From: Singulisphaera sp. GP187
GTDB taxonomy: Bacteria > Planctomycetota > Planctomycetia > Gemmatales > Gemmataceae
Direction of reading: 5' to 3'
DNA length: 45,985 nt
NCBI GenBank assembly: GCA_945905925.1
Contig: CAMDQN010000047.1
Span: 1 to 45,985 of the forward strand
Notes under the pieces: generated by a model
What the model was told of the DNA's origin: nothing
Seen by the model: the letters and a program-made list of their open reading frames with translations, nothing else
Database searches by the model: none
Part shown: positions 8,472-15,715 of the stretch, piece by piece
Layout: the number at the start of each line of letters is the position of its first letter
How positions within the stretch are numbered: the first letter of the stretch is position 1
Program-made: the position numbers and the translations under genes

Positions 8472-10181
8472 ATGAAGAAACTGATCAACCACCCCGCCGC
8501 TGTCGTCGAGGAGATGATCGAGGGACTGGTCGCTGTCTTTCCCGGCCTCCGGCGATTGGCTGGCGAAACGGTTATGGTCCGTGCGGAGATTCCCGACCGA
8601 ACCATGCGTCGGGTCGCGGTGATCTCCGGCGGCGGCAGCGGTCACGAACCGGCGCACGCCGGCTACGTCGGCCGCGGCATGCTCAGCGCCGCGGTCGCCG
8701 GCGACGTCTTCACCTCGCCCAGCCCCGACGCCGTTCTGGCCGCTATTCGTGCGACGACCGGGCCGGCCGGCGCGCTGCTCATCATCAAGAACTACACCGG
8801 GGACCGCTTGAACTTTGGACTCGCCGCTGAGCTGGCCCGCGCCGAGGGCATCGCGGTGGAAACTGTCATCGTTGCCGACGATGTGGCGCTCGTGGCGTCC
8901 CCTGATCATGCCGGGCGTCGCGGGTTGGCCGGAACAATCCTCGTTCACAAGATCGCCGGCGCGGTGGCGGAGTCGGGCGCGCCTCTGGCCACGGTCGCCG
9001 CGGCTGCGCGAGCGGCGGCGGGGGCGGTTCGCACGATGGGCCTGGCCCTGTCGTCCTGCACCGTCCCCGCCGCCGGGCGTCCCGGCTTCACGCTCGCCGA
9101 AACGGAGATCGAACTGGGCCTGGGTATCCACGGCGAACCCGGTGTGCGCCGCGGACCGCTGGAACCGGCCGACATTCTGGTCGATCGTCTGCTCGACGCC
9201 GTCCTTGCAGATCTGGCTCTGTCCCCGGGTGCCCGTGTCGTGCTGCTGATCAACAACCTGGGGGCAACGCCGACGATGGAGTTGGCCGTGGTCGCACGGC
9301 GCGCCCTGGCCGTGTTGGAGGGCCGCGGTGCGGTGGTCGTGCGGGCCTACCTCGGCACGTTCCTGTCCGCCCTGGACATGGCGGGAGTCTCGCTGTCCGT
9401 CCTGCCCGTCGATGACGAATGGCTCGCCCATCTGGACGCACCGACCGACGCCCCCGCCTGGCCCAACGCCGCGGCGCGTCCCCGGCGCCGGACCGGACCG
9501 CCGCCGGAAGTGGCCCTTCCGAGCGGTCCCGCGCCCTCCCCGGCACCGATCTGCCCGCGGACACCTGTCGGGATTGCCCTGGAGTCGGCGATCCTCACCG
9601 CGACACAGGCTCTAATAGAAGCCGCTCCGCGCTTGACGGAAATGGATCAGGTGGTGGGAGATGGCGACCTCGGCATCAGCCTGGAACGCGGCAGCCGGGC
9701 CGTGCAGCAGGCGCTGCCGACGTACCCGCTCGATGACCCCGCCGCCGCGCTACACGCCCTGGCCGTGACGCTCCAGCGATCCCTCGGCGGCACATCCGGC
9801 CCGCTCTACGCCGCGTTTTTCCTGCGTGCTTCCGCCAGCCTCGGCCGCGCTACCGCGGATGACGCGCAGACCTGGGCAACCGCCTTCCGGGCCGGGTGCT
9901 CGGCGATCGCGGAGTTGGGTGGGGCAGCACCAGGCGACCGTACCATGCTGGACGCACTCTTGCCTGCAGCCGCCGCGTTTGAAGGTGGGGTGAGTTCGCG
10001 CCGCACCCGAGCCGACGCACTGCGGATTGCGTCCGACGCGGCTGCCGAAGGTGTCCGCGCCACAGCGCGGATGCTCCCCCGACGCGGGCGGTCGAGTTAC
10101 CTCGGCGAACGTGTCCTGGGCTATCCGGATCCGGGTGCCGAGGCGGTCGCCGTTGTACTTGACGCCCTGGCGAGAGGCTGA
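8472..10181 (+). CDS. fused dihydroxyacetone kinase (DhaK-DhaL), ATP-dependent type
   Basis: A 569-residue single-chain dihydroxyacetone kinase, phosphorylating dihydroxyacetone (or glyceraldehyde) with ATP. The DhaK part (about 1-330) starts with the typical MKKLINHP, has the substrate loop GGGSGHEPAHAGYVG near 52-66, NYTGDRLNFG, and GLGIHGEPG where His220 matches the residue that binds dihydroxyacetone covalently. After a Pro/Arg-rich linker the DhaL part (about 370-569) has GDGDLG at 396-401, whose Asp residues bind Mg-ATP, and a LGGTSGPLYAAFF block. The fusion means a PTS phosphoryl donor is not needed. The ATG at 8472 has GGAGG eight bases upstream; a frame extending to 8319 has no family similarity. 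It is monocistronic and divergent from the A2M gene. Confidence 0.93.
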   Translation: MKKLINHPAAVVEEMIEGLVAVFPGLRRLAGETVMVRAEIPDRTMRRVAVISGGGSGHEPAHAGYVGRGMLSAAVAGDVFTSPSPDAVLAAIRATTGPAGALLIIKNYTGDRLNFGLAAELARAEGIAVETVIVADDVALVASPDHAGRRGLAGTILVHKIAGAVAESGAPLATVAAAARAAAGAVRTMGLALSSCTVPAAGRPGFTLAETEIELGLGIHGEPGVRRGPLEPADILVDRLLDAVLADLALSPGARVVLLINNLGATPTMELAVVARRALAVLEGRGAVVVRAYLGTFLSALDMAGVSLSVLPVDDEWLAHLDAPTDAPAWPNAAARPRRRTGPPPEVALPSGPAPSPAPICPRTPVGIALESAILTATQALIEAAPRLTEMDQVVGDGDLGISLERGSRAVQQALPTYPLDDPAAALHALAVTLQRSLGGTSGPLYAAFFLRASASLGRATADDAQTWATAFRAGCSAIAELGGAAPGDRTMLDALLPAAAAFEGGVSSRRTRADALRIASDAAAEGVRATARMLPRRGRSSYLGERVLGYPDPGAEAVAVVLDALARG

Positions 10182-10385
10182 GTTGGTCAACTGTTCACAG
10201 ATGAGACGGACCCGGGCTGCCACAACGGCTCGCCGCGCAGAAGCGACCGACATTGTCGAGGAACGTTTCCAGGTGGCGACCGGGACGGTACACGGTTTAC
10301 GCGAGACTCTTGCCCATGTACCCGCAACCAACATCTCCCCGCCGGTCGATCCGTGAGAGCGTGAACCGCTCCAGAGGACCGCACC

Positions 10386-10740
10386 TTGCCCAACATCTCG
10401 CAGATCACCCACGACGAGAAGACCCGGAAAACGGTCAACGACAACTGTGCGCGGATCGTGCGCGCGTTCGGGTGGGCCGCGGGCGAGGGGCTGGTGCCAA
10501 TCACCATTCAGCAGTCCCTCGCGCTGCTCGAACCGCTCGCGGCCGGGCGGCGCCTGGACGTGAGCGAGGGCGAACCGGGACCGATCGACCACGTGAACAA
10601 GGTACTCGGGGGGCCGCAGCTCTGCACCCGACCCCGAAGCGCCGGGCCGTACTCGCGGCGATGATTCGTGTGCAACTCCTCACTGGGATGCGGCTGGGCG
10701 AACTGTGCGGCCTGTGGACCGACGGCCCGACCAGATCGCA
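10386..10740 (+). pseudogene. decayed tyrosine recombinase/phage-type integrase
   Basis: Frame one reads TRKTVNDNCARIVRAFGWAA then EGLVP and LLEPLAAGRR, typical of the core-binding domain of integrase-like proteins common in Gemmata. After a shift near 10610 another frame reads TPKRRAVLAAMIRVQLLTGM followed by RLGELCGLW, which matches the box I region holding the first catalytic Arg. The rest of the catalytic domain (HxxR and the Tyr) is absent, so the gene is frameshifted and truncated. No neighbouring attachment site or partner gene is seen. It marks an old mobile-element insertion. Confidence 0.65.
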
Positions 10741-11139
10741 CTGCCCTGGCGGCTGACCGGGCAGGGCGTTCAGCGCATCACACTAACGCTCGCCGACGGC
10801 ACGAAGCGGAAGATCGACGTGCCGGCGGTCAACGGGTTCGCGACCGACTGGCCCCCGCCCGAGGGGTGGCACGTGCTCGGGGACCGGGGCGCGCGGGACG
10901 GTGTGACGTTCGGTTGACGGGCAAACCGCTCGCCGTGTTCGCAGCGCTCGTGGAAGTCGGCGACGAGGGGCTAACGCTCACGGAGCTGAAGCGCGCGGTG
11001 TGGGACGATCACCGACGACCGGACCGCTCAGAACGCGGTGCCGAAGTTGCGGCAGCTCGTGCGTGAAGGGTTGGAGTTGCACGACGGTGAGGATCCCGTC
11101 GAGGCCGACGGCGAGCGGTACCGGTTGGCTGTGGCCTGA
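10720..11139 (+). pseudogene. frameshifted winged-helix-type protein remnant
   Basis: Three successive frames can be joined into one protein-like sequence. The first is IALPWRLTGQGVQRITLTLA with VPAVNGFATDWPPPEGWHVL (to about 10915). The second is RLTGKPLAVFAALVEVGDEG with LTLTELKRAVWDD (to about 11010). The third is TDDRTAQNAVPKLRQLVREG and ends DGERYRLAVA with a stop at 11137-11139. The second and third parts look like a winged-helix DNA-binding fold of the response-regulator C-terminal type. Two frameshifts make a functional product unlikely. It directly follows the integrase remnant. The function of the intact ancestor is unknown. Confidence 0.5.
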
Positions 11140-11622
11140 GTCGCGGGTCTTACTGGACAACTGGTGCCGGAGCCGGCGGAATGGAAACCTTGCACGCTCG
11201 CTGCGTGTGGCGAGCATCGGCGCACCGCATCTGTTTTGCGTCCGCGGCTCGACGCGGGCACCCTGGAGAACTTCGGCCCGATCACGGGGATCAGATCCGC
11301 GAGCACCTGTGGCTTGCGGACCACGCGTGTGACCGTGGGGTTGAGGAGACCGGGAATCGAGTGCATGGGTTGCTCACTTTTCCCCGATGCCGGCCGGGAT
11401 GGTGTGGTCGAACAGCCTTACCACGCGCTGTGTGTGTGGCGCAATGCACTCGGACAACGCAACATCGTCCTGTCGCAGAGCGACGAATTCAACGTTCCCG
11501 ACCCGACCGACAACGAACACGGGATCTGCGCGGGTTGCGCCGGGTAAGGGGGTTGGCGTTGCATCGTTCGCGCACGTCGGTATAAGACGCCGCTCGAATC
11601 AGTCCGCGCCTCACCCTCGAGG
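11140..11622. other. intergenic, no supported gene
   Basis: About 480 bases with short open frames on both strands. The minus-strand frame ending near 11028 contains LNPTVTRVVRKPQVLADLIP, which looks somewhat protein-like, but I cannot place it in a family and it has no ribosome-binding site. The region is probably more decayed DNA next to the integrase and winged-helix remnants, plus the promoter of the next gene near its right end. Confidence 0.4.
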
Positions 11623-13167
11623 GTGCCCGTGACCGGTGGATTCCTCGCACTCGTCCTGCACTGTTTTCCCGCTGCGCCTCCTGAACCCACAGGGTTGCAG
11701 AAAGGCGATGAGTTGACATTCATCGGGACGGTCGAAGAAGCCGTCGATCGCGCCGGTGCGCGGTTCCGCCGTTCGCAGAAGCTCGAAATTCGCGTCCTCG
11801 TGCTCGAAAAGAAAGACGCCTGGGTGGACGTGGCTGTACTCACGCTGCTCCGCCGCAAGAGCGACGCGGTTGCGGGTGCGGTTGGCGCCGTCACCGGCGG
11901 TGGGATGGACAAACCCGCACCGCCGGGCGCGCGGCTCGATCTGCTTCGCGTTCACGCCGACGGCAGCGCGCACCACCTGCACCCGGTCGGACCGCCGCCG
12001 CTCACGTTCGACGCGAAGACGCCGGCGCGCACGCTCCCCGCGGTGTCGCTCGACACGTTCAGCCCTTTTGAGTTCGGCGTGTTCCCGCCGCGCGCCCCCC
12101 GCGCCGCGCCGAACGAGCCGTGGACCGTGGCGAGTACCGATCCGAACCGCCCAGCCGAAGTGTGGCAGACGCAGGACACCGACACCGTGGCCGCGGAGCG
12201 CTGCACGATCCTCGTGGTGAATCAGCAACACGAGAGGTGGGCGAAGCCGATCGGTGGCCGGTCCGCGTGGCACCGCGCCGACGCGGTGTGGGTGTCCGCG
12301 CTCGACGGCACCGCGCGCAAGGTTCATCGCGTCATCAAGCACCGCGACGGCCTGGCTACCGACCTCGCGGCGTGGGTCGAGGTGAAGTACGAACTGAAGT
12401 ACAAATCGCGAGTCATCGGCCGCACGTTCGACCGCTACCGGTGTGACGTGGAGACCGCGTTCGCGGTGAGCACGGACCTCGGGCCATTCCTCGCGGACGC
12501 GGTGAAGCACGGGCCGAAGTTCTTCGAGACACGCGCGCAAAAGCTCGACGCGTACCTCGAACAAGCCGACGCCAGCAGTCCGTACCGCGAAGCGGTCCTC
12601 GCGGTGCGCCGTCAACTCGACGCCGCGCGTCGGGGCGAGTCCGTGACCGCGCCACCGCTGAGCAACAACCTCAAGAATCGCCCGGCGTGGCCCGAACCGA
12701 ACCAGCCCGCACCCGACTTCACCGCAGGCACGTTCAGGCTCTCCGAGAACCGCAACAAGCCGGTCCTTCTGGTGTTCTTCAAGCCCGGTGACGAGTTGAC
12801 GGACCTTGCGCTCGCGGTCGCCGACGCGCTACACCAGAAGGACGGAACCCGTCTCGCCGTCGTGCCGCTCACGGTGCGGGGCGACGTGGCCGCGGGCACG
12901 AAGGACCGCGACCGGCGGAAGCTGACCGTTCCGATTTACGACGGCACGCAGGCCGAGACCGCTTACGGCATCGAATCGGTGCCGCGGTTCGTGGTGATCG
13001 ACGGGCGAGGCGTGGTGAAGTGGACGTTCACCGGCGTGGGCGCCGAAACCGGGTCGTTAGCCAGGTCGCAGTTGGATCGCCTGCTCATCTCAGCTTCTCC
13101 CGGCGTCGCGTCCGGCACAATCGCTCCGTCCGGACCACAAAGTGGACGAACGCCCCCGCGACCGTGA
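11623..13167 (+). CDS. secreted protein with C-terminal thioredoxin-like domain lacking CxxC
   Basis: A 514-residue protein starting at GTG 11623 (GTG 11629 is an alternative). A short hydrophobic N-terminus (GGFLALVLHCFPAAPPE) suggests export. The first 330 residues are a planctomycete-type region I do not recognise, containing DELTFIGTVEEAVDRAG and a Lys/Arg-rich block (KYELKYKSRVIGRTFDRYRC). From about 360 a redoxin-like domain follows: APDFTAGTFRLSENRNKPVL, LVFFKPGDELTDLALAVADA, LTVPIYDGTQAETAYGIESV and PRFVVIDGRGVVKW, including the cis-Pro. The place where TlpA proteins carry WCxxC reads FKPGDEL, so the redox pair is missing. The domain may be structural or a binding fold. No partner gene is obvious; the next gene lies 54 bases downstream. 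Confidence 0.75.
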   Translation: MPVTGGFLALVLHCFPAAPPEPTGLQKGDELTFIGTVEEAVDRAGARFRRSQKLEIRVLVLEKKDAWVDVAVLTLLRRKSDAVAGAVGAVTGGGMDKPAPPGARLDLLRVHADGSAHHLHPVGPPPLTFDAKTPARTLPAVSLDTFSPFEFGVFPPRAPRAAPNEPWTVASTDPNRPAEVWQTQDTDTVAAERCTILVVNQQHERWAKPIGGRSAWHRADAVWVSALDGTARKVHRVIKHRDGLATDLAAWVEVKYELKYKSRVIGRTFDRYRCDVETAFAVSTDLGPFLADAVKHGPKFFETRAQKLDAYLEQADASSPYREAVLAVRRQLDAARRGESVTAPPLSNNLKNRPAWPEPNQPAPDFTAGTFRLSENRNKPVLLVFFKPGDELTDLALAVADALHQKDGTRLAVVPLTVRGDVAAGTKDRDRRKLTVPIYDGTQAETAYGIESVPRFVVIDGRGVVKWTFTGVGAETGSLARSQLDRLLISASPGVASGTIAPSGPQSGRTPPRP

Positions 13168-13221
13168 TTGTCTCGCGGAGCGCGCGAGGGGTACGATGCG
13201 TTGACTGAATGAGTAGCGCCG

Positions 13222-13716
13222 ATGACAACCGATTACAACATTCAGGGTCCAACGCGGGTGTGTGCCGCAACCGGGCGCGAACTCAAACCGGGCGACCGGT
13301 TCTTCGCAATGCTGACCGAAATCGCGGGCAAGTTGGTCCGCACGGATTTCGCGGCGGACGCGTGGCCTGGTGCGCTGACGAACACGATCGCGCACTGGGC
13401 CGGGAAGGTGCCGGCGGCCGGGAACAAGCCGCGCAAGCCGGTCGTAAACGACGACCTGTTGCTCGACTGTTTCGACCGGCTCAAGGATTCCGCCGACCCT
13501 GACGGGCTGAATTTCCGCTACGTCGCGACGCTCCTGTTAATGCGCCGCAAGCGGTTCAAGTTCGAGGACGCGGCCCGCGACACGAACGGGCGCGACGTGC
13601 TGATCGTGCGGGACGCGCGTGGCGGAACAATCCACCACGTGGTCGATCCGCGCCTGAATGACGAACAGATCACCGCTGTGCAGACCGAAGTGTTTCGTGT
13701 ACTGGGATGGGAGTAG
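13222..13716 (+). CDS. conserved hypothetical protein
   Basis: A 164-residue soluble protein without signal peptide or membrane segment. It opens with MTTDYNIQGPTRVCAATGRE followed by LKPGDRFF, which reads like a small CxxxGxxLxPG turn seen in several planctomycete unknowns. The middle has LLDCFDRLKDSADPDGLNFR and the end a short charged domain (RKRFKFEDAARDT, VVDPRLNDEQITAVQTEVF). Only one N-terminal Cys is present, so a complete zinc ribbon is not supported. The start codon has a weak upstream ribosome-binding site. It lies between the thioredoxin-like gene and a lipoprotein gene on the same strand. I cannot assign a function. Confidence 0.7.
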   Translation: MTTDYNIQGPTRVCAATGRELKPGDRFFAMLTEIAGKLVRTDFAADAWPGALTNTIAHWAGKVPAAGNKPRKPVVNDDLLLDCFDRLKDSADPDGLNFRYVATLLLMRRKRFKFEDAARDTNGRDVLIVRDARGGTIHHVVDPRLNDEQITAVQTEVFRVLGWE

Positions 13717-13719
13717 TTG

Positions 13720-13830
13720 GGTAGGTGCCGCTTGCCGAGCGGCACGCGATGACTCTCAGATGAAGCGACACGAACGTTCCCGAAGCGATACGACATGCGA
13801 AGCAGTGCCGCTCGGCAAGCGGCACCTACC
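13720..13830. repeat. MITE-like element: perfect 26-bp terminal inverted repeats
   Basis: Bases 13720-13745 and 13805-13830 are exact reverse complements around a 59-base centre. The element begins four bases after the stop of the upstream gene and ends 12 bases before the start of the lipoprotein gene, filling the gap. The arms carry GTGCCGCTTGCCGAGCGGCAC, itself nearly self-complementary. It has no coding capacity. It may act as a terminator and may limit translation of the following GTG-started gene. Confidence 0.75.
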
Positions 13831-13841
13831 GAAAGACTCCC

Positions 13842-14813
13842 GTGAACCACTTTCGCCTGATCGTCGTTGCAGCCGTGCTGTGCCCCGCCGTCGGGTGTGA
13901 GTGGATGAAGACCCACAACCCGTGGAAAGACGTCCACAAGGACGGAGACAAGCTCCGCGAGTTGCCGAAAACCACGCCCGACCAGTTCGTGACGTACCTC
14001 AACGATCACGCCGACCGGCTTCAGTCGATCACCAACGCCGATGTACGTGTCACCGCGCGCGACCGTAGCATCCCGATGCCGCCGCTACGCGGGACGCTCG
14101 TCGCGAGTCAACCGCGAAACTTCCGCATGGTCGGCGACGCGGCGATGGCCGCGAAAGTGGATCTTGGTTCCAACGACCAGCAGTTCTGGGTGTATGCGAA
14201 GGTGCCAACCGTGGACCCGATGTTCGTGTTCGCGTCGCACAGCGACTTCGAGGCAGGCAAGGCGAAGATCCCCGGGGGCATCCCGTTCGAGCCTGAGTGG
14301 GTGATGCAGGCGTTCGGCATGGCCCACTTCTTGCCACCGCACACCCAGCGCGATCTCCCACCGGGCACGCCGACCAACCAGTACAGCGTGAAGACCGACG
14401 AGAAGACCCGCACCTACACCCTGAGTTGGCCCGCAGTCACGCCCGGCGGCGTGTCCGTCCTCAAGGAGATCGTATTCGATGGCGACGCGGCCACCGGGAA
14501 CAAGCCGCAGGTGAAGAAACACATCGTTCGCGACACGAAAGGGAAGGTCATTTGTTTCGCGGAGATCAAGGAAGCGAAGACGGCGCAAGCCGGTGCCACC
14601 GACCCGCGGAGCGGACAACCGCTCCCGGTGCAGTATCCGACGAAGGTGCTCTTGCGGTGGGAGGAACAGAAGTTCGAGATGGAGTTAGAGTTGCTGAACG
14701 CGAAGATCAACCAGCCACTGACGCAGGAAGAGGCCCGCCGGTACTACAACCGCCCGAACATCCCCGGTGCGACGCCGATCGACCTCGCGAAGTACGAGGC
14801 GCCTTTGAAGTAG
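13842..14813 (+). CDS. predicted lipoprotein, outer-membrane sorting-like
   Basis: A 323-residue protein starting at GTG 13842. The N-terminus MNHFRLIVVAAVLCPAVGCE is a lipoprotein signal ending in an AVGC lipobox. The mature part begins with a short charged helix and continues with strands such as TNADVRVTARDRSIPMPPLR and NFRMVGDAAMAAKVDLGSND, then QQFWVYAK. This pattern of a ligand-carrying beta half-barrel resembles LolA/LolB-type or DUF4292-like planctomycete lipoproteins. The family call is tentative; the lipoprotein call is firm. No strong ribosome-binding site precedes the start, and a perfect inverted repeat lies just upstream. It converges with leuD across a hairpin. Confidence 0.75.
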   Translation: MNHFRLIVVAAVLCPAVGCEWMKTHNPWKDVHKDGDKLRELPKTTPDQFVTYLNDHADRLQSITNADVRVTARDRSIPMPPLRGTLVASQPRNFRMVGDAAMAAKVDLGSNDQQFWVYAKVPTVDPMFVFASHSDFEAGKAKIPGGIPFEPEWVMQAFGMAHFLPPHTQRDLPPGTPTNQYSVKTDEKTRTYTLSWPAVTPGGVSVLKEIVFDGDAATGNKPQVKKHIVRDTKGKVICFAEIKEAKTAQAGATDPRSGQPLPVQYPTKVLLRWEEQKFEMELELLNAKINQPLTQEEARRYYNRPNIPGATPIDLAKYEAPLK

Positions 14814-14817
14814 TGCA

Positions 14818-14904
14818 GCGGAGTAAGGTAAAAGGAAAAGGGAAGACAGAGCGGCCCTACTGCCTGTCTTCTCTTTTACTTTTTTACCTTTTACCTTACT
14901 CCGC
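14818..14904. terminator. long A/T-rich hairpin between convergent lipoprotein gene and leuD
   Basis: Bases 14818-14835 and 14887-14904 are an exact 18-bp inverted repeat. An inner 8-bp pair (14842-14849 with 14864-14871) extends the stem with an internal bulge. The right side contains a T-rich stretch (14870-14890). It lies five bases from one stop codon and four from the other, so it probably terminates both genes. Confidence 0.65.
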
Positions 14905-14908
14905 GGCC

Positions 14909-15478
14909 TTACTGAGCAAGCATTCCCACCTTCTTCGCGTAGCTGAACAGTCCCCCGGCTTCCAAAATCGGGGCGACCTCGCCCAGCGGTAACAGCGCGA
15001 ACGTCTCGCCGCTCGTGGCGTTCGTCAGCGTGCCCGCGGTGATGTCGATTACCAGTGTATCGCCGGTGCAAACCCGTTCGATGAGCCGGTCCTTCGTTTC
15101 GAGCGGAACGAGATACCCGCCGTTGATGCTGTTCCGGTAGAAGATGCGTGCGTAGAATTCCGCGACCACCGCGACAACCCCAGCCGCCGCGAGTGCGATC
15201 GGCGCGTGTTCGCGACTGGAACCGCACCCGAAATTCTTTCCGCCGACGATGATCGTGTACGGCGAGGCGTACTCGTCCCCGCCGGGCGTGTGGAACGGGA
15301 CGTGGCCCTTCGGCAACCCGGCCGCGGCGTCGGGAACGCCGCTCAGTGCGTACTTCCCGAACATCTTGTATTCCGCCGGGATCGACGGGTTGTAGGTCAG
15401 GTACTGTGCCGGGATGATTTGGTCGGTGTCGATGTTGTCGCCCAGCACGTAAGCGACGCCTTCAATTCGGGTCTGCAT
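14909..15478 (-). CDS. leuD: 3-isopropylmalate dehydratase small subunit
   Basis: A 189-residue small (swivel-domain) subunit of isopropylmalate isomerase, which interconverts 2- and 3-isopropylmalate in leucine synthesis together with the iron-sulfur large subunit LeuC. Diagnostic segments are VLGDNIDTDQIIPAQYLTYN near the N-terminus, the substrate loop GGKNFGCGSSREHAPIAL (about 75-95) and FYARIFYRNSINGGYLVPLE. Length fits the short archaeal/LeuD2-type proteins, which include homoaconitase small subunits, so related substrates are possible. leuC is not in this window. The gene is alone on its strand; its promoter should lie between 15479 and the divergent activator gene at 15716. Confidence 0.9.
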   Translation of the reverse strand: MQTRIEGVAYVLGDNIDTDQIIPAQYLTYNPSIPAEYKMFGKYALSGVPDAAAGLPKGHVPFHTPGGDEYASPYTIIVGGKNFGCGSSREHAPIALAAAGVVAVVAEFYARIFYRNSINGGYLVPLETKDRLIERVCTGDTLVIDITAGTLTNATSGETFALLPLGEVAPILEAGGLFSYAKKVGMLAQ

Positions 15479-15715
15479 GGAAACTCCACTCGGGCGCAGG
15501 ATTCCTAGTTAGGTAGGACTACGACGGCAAGAAACAACGCCCTTCGTGTTCGTCCCTCGCCGGTTTAGCGACAGTCCCGGAGGGACCGGGTTCCCCAACG
15601 GCAAAATACATGCTACAGTTTTCCATAGCGAACGGTTGTTCTCGGGGCCGTCGCAGCCGTACTCATACTCGCCATCACGAGATAGCCCGGCGATGGCCCG
15701 TTGGAGCGTACCGCG

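Noticed and set aside
15479-15715. Possible sigma-54 promoter upstream of the activator gene
   Set aside because: No sequence close to TGGCAC with TTGC at the right spacing could be found by eye.
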